Part shown: in pieces, positions 44,183 through 54,834 of the stretch
Layout: each line of letters opens with the position of its first letter
Position numbering within the stretch: position 1 is the stretch's first letter
Origin: Eretmocerus hayati
Lineage: Eukaryota > Arthropoda > Insecta > Hymenoptera > Aphelinidae
DNA length: 64,000 bases
Assembly: GCA_029851415.1 (NCBI GenBank)
Contig: CM056743.1
Coordinates: 92,540,501-92,604,500, forward strand
Direction of reading: 5' to 3'
Notes under the pieces: generated by a model
The model's database searches: none
The model's input: only the letters and a program-made list of their open reading frames with translations
What the model was told of the DNA's origin: nothing
Position numbers and translations under genes: made by a program

Positions 44183-46550
44183 TTACGCCGCTGGTTTTGC
44201 GTTTCCCGCCTCGGCTGATGGTTTCGCCACGGGCGCGTTTTTATGTAAATTCACTGCATTAACCGGCGCATTTTGTTGTTGTATTGGTGGTGGTTGGCCT
44301 TGATTCTGGTAATTATTATAATAGCCATTATTATAATATCCACCATAACCTCTACCGCGGTAACCCCCGCGATAATCACCTCCTCGACTTCCTCTATACC
44401 CTCCTCTTGGATAATTGTTTTGGTAAATATCATTGTAATTGCCGTTGTAACCTCTATTCTGATTTTGATATTGATTTTGATTTTGATTTTGATTGTTATT
44501 CGCGTGAAATTCACGCGTTTGAAAATTTTGTTGCTGAGGATAGGTATTTTGGAAATTTTGAGGTGGTGGCCCCGCTTGAGCACCCTGCTGCTGGCCATTG
44601 CCACCGTTGCCATTGTTGTTATTATTGCCTCCCCGATCGCCTCGATCTCTACGTCGACTTCTATTCCGACCTTGCCCGTTATTTTGATTTGAATTTTGCG
44701 CGTTATTGCTCTGACTCGCGTTTTGACCGCTCGGCTTCGGTAAAAGTTCTTCTCTTAATTTCTGAATTTGAATATTCATCAATTTTGCAACATCTGCCAT
44801 AGTTGTTACTTCGACGGTTGCTAAATCTATTGTCTCTTTTTCAGATTCCAATTTTTTCTCCTTATCTTGACTTGAATTTTGAGTCTCTTTTGAATTTTGA
44901 TTTGAATTTTTAGGCTTTTGCAAACTTGATTTTTCATCATCTTTCTTAGTACCCTGAACGAGTGCTTGATTTTTGCCCGCATCAAAAGCTTTCCCGAGCT
45001 CAGTTGCCTGTCTGGAAAATTTCTCAATACTCGCGTGCAAATATCGACGCATCAAACTGTGAAAATCTCTTCTCTATTATAATAAATTCGTTCAACCTGT
45101 TTCGATTCGGGTGGAAGTTCCGGCATTCTGTTAAAAATTAGACGCATCGCTGTAATGTATTCGTGAACTGGCTCATCATCTTTCTGTAATCGTGCACGTG
45201 CTTCGTCTGCTAACCGTTCCCAATACTTTTCGTCCTGGTAATGCGCGCGTAAATAAGTAATCGCATCTTTCCAAGAATTCCAGCTACTACCGGGTAACCG
45301 ATACAAATTTAACGCTGGGTCGCTCAACAGCACCGCTACTGCGCGTAAAATATCATTCTCGGACATGCCTGCCACCATTCTGTGTTCGTCGACTTTAATA
45401 AAAAATTCTTCTAAACTCTGGTTTGCTGAACCTGAAAGTCTAAGGTTCCATGATTTTACTGTGCGCGTGAGATCTCTCGTCTCAGTTGTATTTCTATTGT
45501 TTCTATTTCGTGTATTCGTGTGAAAATCTGAACGGATTGCTTGTGTTTGTTGCGTTTTATTCGGCTGCGGTGCCTGATTTACGTCCGCTGCCCAACTCAC
45601 GCGCGAATGGCCGCTGAGTCTTGGCAAAGAGGGCCTCGGATTCTCCCCTTGATTCTGAGAAAATTCATTCTTACTATCGCTAGAAGAAATTACCTCATCA
45701 TCCTCGATTTGCCCCGTTTCATCACCTTTATATGATTTATTTTCAACGCCGCACAATTCGTATTCCTCTTCTAATAACGCTTGCTGTAATTCCTCGCGTA
45801 AAATTTGACTACGCCGTTTGGGTTTATTTGAATCTGTCTTTGTGTGCGTGTTGTTGTGTGGCTCGGCACTTAGCTCTTTCGCTTGCCGTTGAGTATTCGA
45901 TTGTAATGGCGCGCTCGATCTCGCACTATTCTGGAAACGCACCGTCTGATCTAAAATATTCTCGCGGATGATTTGATTTTCAGCATTTCCGCGGTCCGAC
46001 GAATTTTTCCAACTATCCGCGATCTGCATTGGAATTTCATATACCCTGCCATTCTCATCTCGCAATGTAATAAATTTAATTGGCGGTTCGTTAGCTTTTT
46101 GGATTTCCGGGCGCGCGTCATTCTGAACTAACGCCGATCGCCATTGTGCATTCTCTTGCGCATCCGCTAATTCATCGCGTAATGAGCTTCTTCGCACTCG
46201 GTGATTGCGCCTTGTCGCGTTCTCATCGTTTATATTGTTCGCAAAAATGTCGTCCTCCTCATATCTAGGATTGAACGCCTATCATGGGCTGTCTGTGTGG
46301 TCTTGCGTAAAAATCTCGGCAATGCCTCCATTCGCGCGACTCCCAATTCAGCCAGATCCATCAATAAATATTGATCAAAATCTGTTTCCTTATATTCGCC
46401 GCGAACGCGTCTACGCAACCGTTCTATTCGCGCCCTAAATGTCGCTTCACGCGAGAGCAAGAGTTCACCCAATGCCTCATCCAACGATTCTTCATCAATA
46501 TTATTGATGAAATCGTCCACTATGTGGCTATCCATGTGAGCTCCAGCCAT
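44183..46550 (-). pseudogene. gag: gag of the Gypsy-class element
   Basis: Three frames in series. 46550-46230 begins at an ATG (MAGAHMDSH) and is acidic. 46197-45052 is Arg/Gln/Ser-rich, then a capsid-like helical domain with LPGSSWNSWKDAITYLRAHY and DEPVHEYITAMRLIFNRMP, typical of Gypsy Gag. 45055-44183 begins MRRYLHASIEKFSRQATELG, becomes Lys/Glu-rich, then Asn/Gly/Arg/Tyr-rich (RGGYRGSRGGDYRGG). There are no zinc knuckles; the RGG-type tail probably serves for RNA binding instead (inference). Frame changes near 46240 and 45055 are probably lesions. The last change into pol may be programmed. Confidence 0.82.
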
Positions 46551-46559
46551 TTTGTCCAA

Positions 46560-47250
46560 AAAAAAATCTTTCCCACTTTTCGTACCACACTTAAAAATTC
46601 AGACGGGCCAGAAGTCAGAAATATCTCCTCTAAAAATTCATCACTTCAATATTACGCGTGTGGGAATCCCGCCACGCTTATTCACTATTCTATCATGTAA
46701 AATATTCTCATATTATAATCTCATATCATCAAAAATTAGTCAGACGTAAGCGTGAAAACTGGTCGAGGCAAAATTTGAATGCTAAATCTATATCTATATT
46801 TATTTCTATATGCCTGTTAAACTTGACACGCCTCTATCCCGCTGTTGAAAATTCAAACAAATTTCATCCTCACTAATAGGAAAAAACTGCCATCGACTCG
46901 TGTTGACGCTTACGGAGCTTGCTATATATATATCCGCATCACGCGATCTTATATTTACGCGTAAGGCACTTGACTCTAACTTTTGTCGGCTAAGCTCGGC
47001 CTTGGCGCGCTTTCTATCAATTTCATGTCTCACAAATTTTCATATATATTCCAAGATTCTAACGATTTTAACTGAAAATTGACTACTTTACTCATTTTAA
47101 AATTTTTAGGCTCGATTTTGGGGTGGATTTTTAATCACCGCACTCTTTTTCATTTCTCGTAACGCATTCTTTCCGAATGAAATTGAGCTATTGCTCCAAA
47201 ATTTGCGCGCGAAACGCGTTACATAAAATTTCAAAGTGCAATAATTAATT
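46560..47250 (-). other. 5' untranslated leader of the Gypsy-class element
   Basis: Between PBS and gag on the minus strand. AT-rich, with only short frames. No motif recognised. Confidence 0.6.
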
Positions 47251-47252
47251 AA

Positions 47253-47266
47253 ACGTTGGGCGCCGA
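47253..47266 (-). other. primer-binding site for tRNA-Lys
   Basis: On the minus strand, two bases after the 5' LTR, reads CGGCGCCCAACGT. This is complementary to the 3' end of insect tRNA-Lys apart from the first base. Confirms the orientation of the element and the inner edge of the 5' LTR. Confidence 0.85.
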
Positions 47267-47267
47267 A

Positions 47268-47897
47268 GCGATAAGGTGACGAGCCCAGAATTAATCACCC
47301 TTATCGTCCACATCTCATCCAGAAGGGATGAGGAATATTATAGAGTAATTTAGGTGGGATAATTGTCTACGCATATGAGGCTTCAAGCTAGAATAAATAA
47401 CTGGAACTCGAACACAGTATTTTATGTTGACTGTGGACCACCTTTCGCGTGGTCTTCGAAAGTTTATTATTATAAACAAATATATATAGATTCAGGTACA
47501 TAGGATGTACAATATCACGCGATTAATACTAGCAACGGAAGAATCTAAATATGACGCGTAAGAATACCCGAGAGAGAGAGAGAGGCGACGCATATTAGAG
47601 AGAGACTTACCATATCCCATACATTCACATACTCGCGAGCCGGTGCCTCGCTTCCGGGTCGACATATCTCGAGGTGGCTTGTTCACGCAGGCTAGACCAT
47701 CCTGGGCTCGGCCCGGTCGGCTACACGGTTTCTTCCTAGACGGCGTCGACGCTGCTGCATACACGCGGGTGGCCGGCGGCCGAGGCCAGGGTCGACACAC
47801 ACACACACTTACACACATAGCACTAAACGCGCGATACTTCTCGTGCCCGTCGGATCGCGTTCGCTCGCTCTCACGGCTCGCGCCAAGCTGCTCATCA

Positions 47898-47928
<31 letters not shown>

Positions 47929-48049
47929 CACCGGTGATGACAGCTGATCTTTTTCTCTCTCTCTCTCTCTCTTCGCGCTCTTTCTACTATTTCGGCTGCT
48001 TGTATCTCAACATATGATTCCAGCGGGTGTGGCGATTTCCCTCGTCACA
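47268..48049 (-). repeat. 5' LTR
   Basis: 782 bp, near-identical to 32138-32911, starting TGTGACGAGGG on the minus strand. The CT and GAC microsatellite tracts differ slightly in length from the other LTR. Followed outward by GAGTT (48050-48054). Confidence 0.95.
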
Positions 48050-48091
48050 GAGTTATATATATAATGTTGAGGCACGTATTGGGATATGTAT

Positions 48092-49005
48092 ATCAGGCCG
48101 CGTCCCGATCAGGAAAGATCTTAGAACTGCCATCGAGGCTTGATCAAGTACTTGAAAACCGTGTTCAAGCGTTGATCACGGTATGTAATGGTGCCTTTCC
48201 CAAGCCTTGATCAAGCTCCTCTCACTTTGCCTCGATTTCGGAGACCGGCGCATGCGCGTATCAAGTTTTGGTACATTAGAGGCAAAGGATTTGCATGTAG
48301 GTATAGATATAATACATGCACATGCATTGTATTTATTCCCGTGGCTATTAGGAATAATGGTCCCGTAAACAAACAAAACCACAAAAATTGGTGCTGATGT
48401 GGTTTCTATGGATTTATATGATAAGACTCCATTAACCATAGAAATTTTGTACACAGGATACAAATGATAATTTTCGAGATGCTAACCAACTCTCTCCAAT
48501 TATATCACTAAACAGGTTGAAGACTCGATTGTTTCCAATTCCAAATGAACGGAAGCTTTAAACGCGCAGCTTTCAACTTTACATTTTAGGATTTATATTT
48601 AAAACGCAGCCGACGAAATTATAACCTAATCCTCCCTCTTCATTCGCCTGCCAGTTATCATATACATCCAGGCATTAGTCAACTCATCTGCTGCAGCATC
48701 AAAGCCCCACATCACTTTCACAAATTCATGTTTCCAAACTTTCCTATCGGAACATTTCTGCATTTTCTGAAACTAAGAATGGTTCAAACTTGCGTGCCTC
48801 AAACCTCAGCAGGAACTATACGAGATGATCAGCTGAGACGCGAGGAGGAACGACGCGTGCGCCGAGCAATTTTTTACAATCACACAGAGGAGCTTGATCA
48901 ACGCTCGACAGAGGCGCCATTACAACCTTGATCAAGGCTTTATCAAAGGGCTTGATCAAGGCTTGAACTTTTCTTCGAGCCCATTGAATAATTTTCTGAT
49001 CGGGG
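48092..49005. mobile_element. inverted-repeat element rich in CTTGATCAAG
   Basis: Ends CGTCCCGATCAGG... and ...CTGATCGGGGCG are inverted. The palindrome-like words CTTGATCAAG or TTGATCAAG occur repeatedly in both arms (48147, 48210-48230, 48890-48970). Arms are about 150 bp and diverged. It is flanked by similar sequences, GTTGAGGCACGTATTGGGAT at 48066 and GTCGAGACGTGCATTGGGAT at 49007. No coding potential. Confidence 0.7.
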
Positions 49006-49006
49006 C

Positions 49007-49530
49007 GTCGAGACGTGCATTGGGATACGTATTGGGCCACGCGCGAGGGACTTATGCGCCGAATACCTACACTCCTCGCCGCTCACAACATTCGCTTATA
49101 CTTCACAACTCTACTACGTATTGGAACGCGTGCATTTCTCGCTAGATATCAGGGTGTGTCAACAAATGAAGCGCATGAGCCGTGAGCTGGCGTACGCCGA
49201 GCGTGCGCTGGCGCACGGCTCATGCGCTGCTCACCACATTTGAGCCGGCTTGGGCGTCTTTCACGTTACCAGCAGATCCAAAACAGAACTCGAGTTCATC
49301 TAATCAAAAACGATTGACGATTTCGTAGTAAACAGATGCAGAAACACACAAGCGGGCTCAAAGTGGATGAGCGGCGCATGAGACGTGCGCCGGATCACGG
49401 CTCATGCGCTTCATTTGTGGACACACCCTTATACGCATCAGGATGCACGCGCCATTCCGTACCTCAACGGGTGATCCAATACGTATCCCGATACATGTCC
49501 CAATACGCGTGTATTTTCAAGTGGGGGCAG
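49007..49530. mobile_element. second copy of the ATACGTATTGG MITE, interrupted
   Basis: Inverted-orientation relative of 31621-31862: starts GTCGAGACGTGCATTGGGAT and ends CGCGTGTATTTTCAAGTGGG. It is interrupted by the 280-bp element at 49150-49429. Confidence 0.72.
49150..49429. mobile_element. 280-bp MITE with CAGGGTGTGTC ends
   Basis: The left end is CAGGGTGTGTCAACAAATGA and the right end is nearly its inverted copy (TCATTTGTGGACACACCCT). Comparison with the intact relative at 31621-31862 shows it sits between ...ATA and ATACGCATC, implying a short (about 3-bp) target duplication. GC-rich GCGCATGAGCCG words are repeated. Superfamily uncertain. Confidence 0.78.
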
Positions 49531-50265
49531 TAACCAAGTATTCTTCTCAGGTATGATCAAACTATAACTAAGAAGGTGATCTCATGAAAGTTGAGTGGGA
49601 CTGATGCGACATTTGGGTATTTCAGAGTTTGAAGTGCTACTTAAGTGAGAATTGGAGTATAGCCATCAGATATTGATCATTGCTTCTTGATCATGAGTTA
49701 CAATGTCCATGAAATGTTGTGAGCCTACATAGGATAAGTGGACACTGTCATGCAACATTGGCATGTGAATGTCATGCAACATTTATTATTATCATAAAGC
49801 AGCATATACAACAAGAGTTATTATATACAGACAAGGATCTAATCACTTCTGGGAGGAATTTGGTTTCCCCAGACCTAAACTGTACTTTACGTAGAGATCG
49901 TTGCTATTTGCAATGCTATATCTTGATACCTCAGCCTTACTGTTTAATTTAGAGAGTTAAAATTTTGTACGACACTGTAGATATATGTATATGTTCAGTC
50001 ACCGGGTGAAGTAAGTTTTCACCTATAGATGCATGTCTTCTGAAAATAATTGTATGATGTACCTTGTAGTGTTGGTGAAATACGTTCACGAATGCAACGA
50101 GTCCGAGAATGTCTCAAAACCCCCATTATTTTACACATTTGTACAGGAGCTGAGCATCTCCTTCCTGACGAAATCCTCCTTACGTTCCACCAGGCAGTTT
50201 CTGGCCAGGAACCAGACATTTTTCCTCGGCCATATACAATGTGACCACGATACTTCGAGCAAAAC
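49530..50265. other. stretch with no recognisable gene
   Basis: Overlapping short frames on both strands at 50019-50373 have no recognisable motif. Nothing else identified. Confidence 0.45.
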
Positions 50266-50269
50266 ATAC

Positions 50270-50463
50270 CGTCGGCCCCTACGGAAACCAGGACATTCCA
50301 ACCTCCCTACAAAGAGTAGCAATTTTTTGAAATTCCCACGAAGACTAGCAATTTTTTGACAATGTTGAAACATAGGAGGAATGTGTTAGTCTTCGTGGGG
50401 AAGTCAAAATGTGCTACTCTTCGTAGGGAGGTTAAAATGTGCTAGTCTTCGTAGGGGCCGACG
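50270..50463. mobile_element. 194-bp hairpin MITE with 4-bp target duplication
   Basis: Perfect ends CGTCGGCCCCTACG / CGTAGGGGCCGACG, flanked on both sides by ATAC (50266-50269, 50464-50467). Each arm is made of three tandem subunits of about 27 bp containing CCCTACGAAGACTAGCA-like words, so the whole element folds into one long stem. No coding capacity. The 4-bp duplication does not fit the commonest superfamilies (TA, TTAA, 8-9 bp). Confidence 0.88.
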
Positions 50464-50489
50464 ATACGTTCGCAGGTGCAGTTCACATA

Positions 50490-50691
50490 GACGTAGAAGT
50501 ATAGACTGCCGATTGTGTATCTTCGACGTTGACATCGAGGCTCCTCAATGAGACTGAGAGAGACGCAACATAGCAGTCGCGTGTTAAAAGCGTGTGCCTT
50601 GGAGCATGCCATCTCTCTCCCCCTCACGCAAAGGTCTATGTCTCGATGATGACGGTGAGTATACGGGACCAGCAGTCTATACTTCTATGTC
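50490..50691. mobile_element. 202-bp Tc1/mariner-type MITE
   Basis: Ends GACGTAGAAGTATAGACTGC and its inverted copy (one mismatch), flanked by TA (50488-50489, 50692-50693). The interior contains no frame of interest. TA duplication points to Tc1/mariner. Confidence 0.85.
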
Positions 50692-50699
50692 TATGGTAG

Positions 50700-52070
50700 T
50701 GCATGGACATAACCTCCAAACTCCGTCCAAAATATCGTCGTCACATGGTCTGTTCAACATTCACCAAGGATGATAGCTTTTCACCTTGGTCAGAAATTGG
50801 CCAGCGATGCGAGGCTAGATTATACCCAGCTCGTACATGAATGTGGCCGCTCTCTGGTTGAGAAGCCTTTGGTTTTCCTACTAGGGCAGGATCAATTCAA
50901 AACTGTAGATGCTGATGTTCAAAATAGGGACTGGAACAAAATATTGGATGCTGAGAGGCCCTTAGGGAACGACCGATCATAGATGAGTTGGAAAGATCAT
51001 ACACCACATCTTTGCACAGAGATGAATGGTTCAAGTTCACTATGAATGACCAGTGAACAGCAGTCTTATTCATTTCCATCTTGGGTAAGGTATACTAGTA
51101 TCACATTATACGAGTTCCATGCGTAGCAGTGTTGTAGGAGTCGGGAAAGAGTGTTGGATCAGCTGGAATGTCATTTTGCGATCGCTATCCCTAAAAATAC
51201 TCACTTCTCCATTCTCTGAGCTCATGTTCCTCCAGTTCCTCCATCAACGAAGATGAGCTTTTGTAATATTTCTGTAGAATTCTGATAAAATCTGTGATCG
51301 TGAGCATCCCAACAAATTTCTGTTGAATACTATCCCAAAGAGGTGCTGCGCGTACACCTAGAATCCGAGGGTTAGAATAGGTCTCTGACTATTCATCAGA
51401 GGTCACTGAAGGATTCCATTGGGAGAGGAAGTACTTGATTAATCGGCATAGAACCAGAGATCAGAAGTTATCACGCAGATATCCAATTCTAGTCGAGTCA
51501 GCCAAGGTCGACTGAGGGCCGTCAACTATCTCTGAGTTCAATTAACCACAAACAGTCTCGGTGCTTGCCATCACTGGGAAAGAATGTTTCAGGATGTGGC
51601 ATCTCTGGAGAAGGTTTGAGACTCGAGAGGTCTCTTGAGTCTCAAATCTTCTCCACACATTCAAATCTCCCCCACTATTGGTGCATCTTCACTGTGATGA
51701 TGATCGAGATAGATGTTCAGGCTGCCAATCCATGGGGCAAACATTTTGCTAGAATCAGCCCGCTAGATTCGAAAACCCCTAACCTAACAATAAGTGCGAG
51801 AGAGATGGAACGACTTTGGCGTCTCTCTCTTACATATCGAGAGGGTACCCGCGCCATCTGCCATGGAAAGGCAACCTCAGGGACAGTTTGTGGCTCTTTA
51901 AGATTACTCTCAAAGTCTGTGAGGGAATGATCCAGTGAATAAGCTCATACATGAGTCCTGATCAGAGCCATGGGCCTATGGACTTCAGCATTTGTGGGTG
52001 TACCGAGGAGGCAGGTAACGGAAGATCATCCGTTATCTTAAAGTACCTGAAATTCACATGATCAAGCCTC
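50700..52070. other. stretch without recognisable gene, with one hairpin
   Basis: A 121-codon plus-strand frame (51565-51930) has no recognisable motif. The only structural feature is the hairpin at 51606-51655. Confidence 0.45.
51606..51655. other. 19-bp-stem hairpin
   Basis: TGGAGAAGGTTTGAGACTC and its inverted copy (18 of 19 positions pair) enclose a 12-base loop. Strong enough to fold in RNA. No terminator T-run follows, and it is not at a recognised element end. Confidence 0.6.
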
Positions 52071-52079
52071 GGGCAATGT

Positions 52080-54345
52080 CCCGTCCACCTGGATCTCCCC
52101 GAGCCGGGCTGACAACCTGAAATCGTAAGCAGGGCTGGCAACTTGACGGAGAAAAATATGAGTTTGGATTATGAGAGCGACAATAGACCTTATGTGTTGC
52201 GAGTATCTAAGAACTTATTATCTAAGTTTATCTTATCATCTCCGATCATCTGAGATCATCGAGGAACATCTTGAAGTTATCTTTGGATCCTCTTTTTAAC
52301 TGAATGTTATCTTTTGGTTATCTTCTTATCTTTTAGTTATCTTATTATTATTTTCGAGTCATTTCGTCGTTTTTTGATCATCTTTACTTGACTTTCTCGG
52401 TTGTTTTTACTTTCTCGAATAATTTACTATATATTCTCCATCTATTAGATATTTTTCCAATGTGATGAATTTTTTTATGTATTATTTCATTTTCTAGAGA
52501 TGGTATCATTCAATCGTGAGCAACTGATCTTCTTGGAATCTTTAAGTTGGTCCGTCGTTTTTTGATGATATTTCTCTCATTACTCATTATTTTTTTAATT
52601 GCTTTATATAGTTGTCTTCGTTTCTTTGTTAAATTTTCCTTGTTCCCGATATTTCGGCTATTATTTCAACAAAATCTCTTTCTTCATGTATCATGTGATT
52701 CCTGAAAGTTATTCTTATTCGACTATGAGGAATTGATGATTCTCGATCAAAAATTTTAGTGATCTACTATGAATGAAGCTGATTGTAGCATATCTTTTCA
52801 ACTATGTATTGAATACAAGAGAGAGACTTCATCGCTCTCGGGTCCAAATAGTTAACCCACTTCTTGTCCGCCTCTTTAGTATGATGACGTGAAAAGTGAC
52901 AAGGAGCGTTATGATCTCGAGATCGCGGTCAAAAGTTATTAAGCGTCAAAAATTATTAAAGGGGCACTGATGAGGTGGCTCTGGATTGCTGCTTCGGAAC
53001 GCTTAATAATTTTTAACTGCGATCTCTAGATCATAACGCTCCTTGTCACTTTTGACTACCTCATACTAAAGAGACGGATAAGGAGTAGGTAAGCTATTTG
53101 GACCTGAGAGCGATAGAGTCTCTTTTTTGAATTCATTTGGATCACGGGTCGATAGAAGTAATGCTTTTGAATATGTATTGAATACTGATGAAAAAATTCG
53201 ATAATTATCTGGAACAATTTTATAAATGAATATGAACAAAACTTCGATTGTGGCAATATGGAAATTGTTAGATTGTCTATTATACTGAATTATCATCTAT
53301 TTATGTTGTGTGTGAAGTGTTGCTGGATCTGTTTTGGATTTTCCGCTTCGGTCGTTCTCAGCGGAGTCAATCACTTCCGAGCCATGGCCTAGGCGAGTCG
53401 CCGCAAAGTCATCATCAGTGTCAAGTTAGTGTGTCTTAGTAGTAATAGTTGTAATCCAATGTCTGCATCATGGTCTATATGTAAAAAGTGGAGTGTTAAT
53501 GAGCTTGTTTTGAATTTTTTGCTTTGGTCGCTCCCAGCGAAGTTAGTCACTCTTGAGCCATGGCCTAAGCGAGTCACCGCAACGTTCTCATCAGTGTGGA
53601 GTCGAAGTGTCTTTGTTGTGATTGATGTGATCTGTCGTTTGTTTTATGTTATCGATGTTGTTGTATAGGGGTCTCTCATTCTTGTTTAGTGTAAAGTCCA
53701 TTTTGCAACAATAAATGTTGAAAAGTTCATTAATATTTGTTATTCCATTATAGTGAGTTTAATGAGAAATAGGAAAAATTTGGCCTCTAACGGCGACCTT
53801 AATTGATTGTAAAATCATCTAGAAATTATCACTGGAGGAATTTTGCTTCTATCTCGTTCAATTCATCGAATTATTGGATGATGATGCAGTCAGAGTATGT
53901 TTGTTCGTAGCCCAGAATTTCAAAACAATTTACAGAAGAATTTACAAATCTATGTATGAGTCATTTACTAACCGCGGGGGACCTTTGAGGTTTTTTCTGT
54001 GTAGAATGACTTAGAGATCTAGGGATTTGGTTGGGTGGAAATTTTTCGATGGGATCCGTCAGTCAGCTAATAAGAACACCAGATCCTTGACATCACCTCA
54101 GCAGTTTTGTGAGGGACCCTACTGCAAGCGATAGCCAAGTATTGGACTCTTCGTTTGTGGATGTGACGTCGATTAATTATTGGGGAAAATTTCAATATGA
54201 TCATGAGTTCACTCATTTTCGGAAAATCTGTCCTATTGTCATGGTCTTGATTCTAAAACGATTATAATTTCGAAATTAATCAAAATCGTCGAAATTGAAA
54301 AGTCAATGAATTGAATTTGGATGAACCTTAGAAGAAATCGTTATA
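52080..54345. mobile_element. partial, inverted copy of the insertion family
   Basis: Opposite orientation to 37278-42743. It starts with the same end (CCCGTCCACCTGGATCTCCC, then GGCAACTTGACGG and GCGACAATAGACCTTATGTG), passes through the GATAA-type tract (52215-52380), two 176-bp-type subrepeats (53330-53600) and the CAGAGTATGTTTGTTCGTAG block (53890). It ends near 54345. Only one of the two long units is present, and the promoter/exon region is missing. Interrupted by a MITE at 52816-53125. Confidence 0.8.
52816..53125. mobile_element. 310-bp inverted-repeat MITE
   Basis: Arms of about 130 bp: ATCGCTCTCGGGTCCAAATA on the left returns reverse-complemented near 53095-53115, and GACAAGGAGCGTTATGATCT near 52898 pairs near 53030. 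A similar 20-bp sequence (TTTTCAACTATGTATTGAAT / TTTTGAATATGTATTGAATA) lies on either side of the insertion point at about 52793 and 53166. Confidence 0.8.
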
Positions 54346-54349
54346 TAAT

Positions 54350-54830
54350 CTTCTTCGAGTCAATTTAATATTGTTACGTGGGGAGGAGGGGTGATTCGAA
54401 TGAACCACGGCTGAGTGATGTGAATATATAGGTTTAATGGCAGCTGAGATATACTCGAGAGAGATATGATTCTGAAGGTTGATACGAGCGGTCTGGCTGC
54501 CGCACGGCTCATCGTAGACGACGATGGTCCGTACTGTAGCGTAGACCGATGCAGTGAGGATGTACTTCGCTCCATCGGAGTGCTGACAGTGCATCCGCGA
54601 TGGCCGTCGAACCGCGAACATACGTTTTGCGGTCGCGTAGCCTTCGTGGGTGCAACGTCATCGTAGAACGAAGGGGAGAGGTGGGATTAGGCACTAATCT
54701 CCCCCTCTTTTCACGTGAAAATATTATTTGGGAGTTTTTTCTAACGAAACCTATGGATTGAGAGGAGACGAGAGGGGAGAGACAGGCAAAGATCCCGTCT
54801 CTGTTGAATTTCATTGGGTTATTCAATATA
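54350..54830. other. CpG-richer stretch upstream of the LINE fragment
   Basis: Contains CpG-rich sequence at 54485-54660 vaguely like 7250-7330. Short frames only; nothing recognised. Confidence 0.4.
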
Positions 54831-54834
54831 CATA

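Larger units (their letters stand above)
32133..48054 (-). mobile_element. Gypsy-class LTR retrotransposon with nested insertion
   Basis: Minus-strand element bounded by two LTRs (47268-48049 upstream, 32138-32911 downstream) and by a GAGTT target duplication (32133-32137, 48050-48054). Internal order: PBS, gag, protease, RT, a 5.47-kb foreign insertion, RNase H, integrase, a third ORF, polypurine tract. Without the insertion the element would be about 10.5 kb. The LTRs are nearly identical by eye, suggesting fairly recent arrival, yet the genes carry frameshifts and in-frame stops. No env-like membrane protein is present. Confidence 0.93.

Noticed and set aside
44251..44802. Ile-rich and Asp/Tyr-rich open frames over the gag tail
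   Set aside because: Shadow frames of the Asn/Gly/Arg/Tyr-rich Gag tail on the minus strand, caused by its low-complexity codons.
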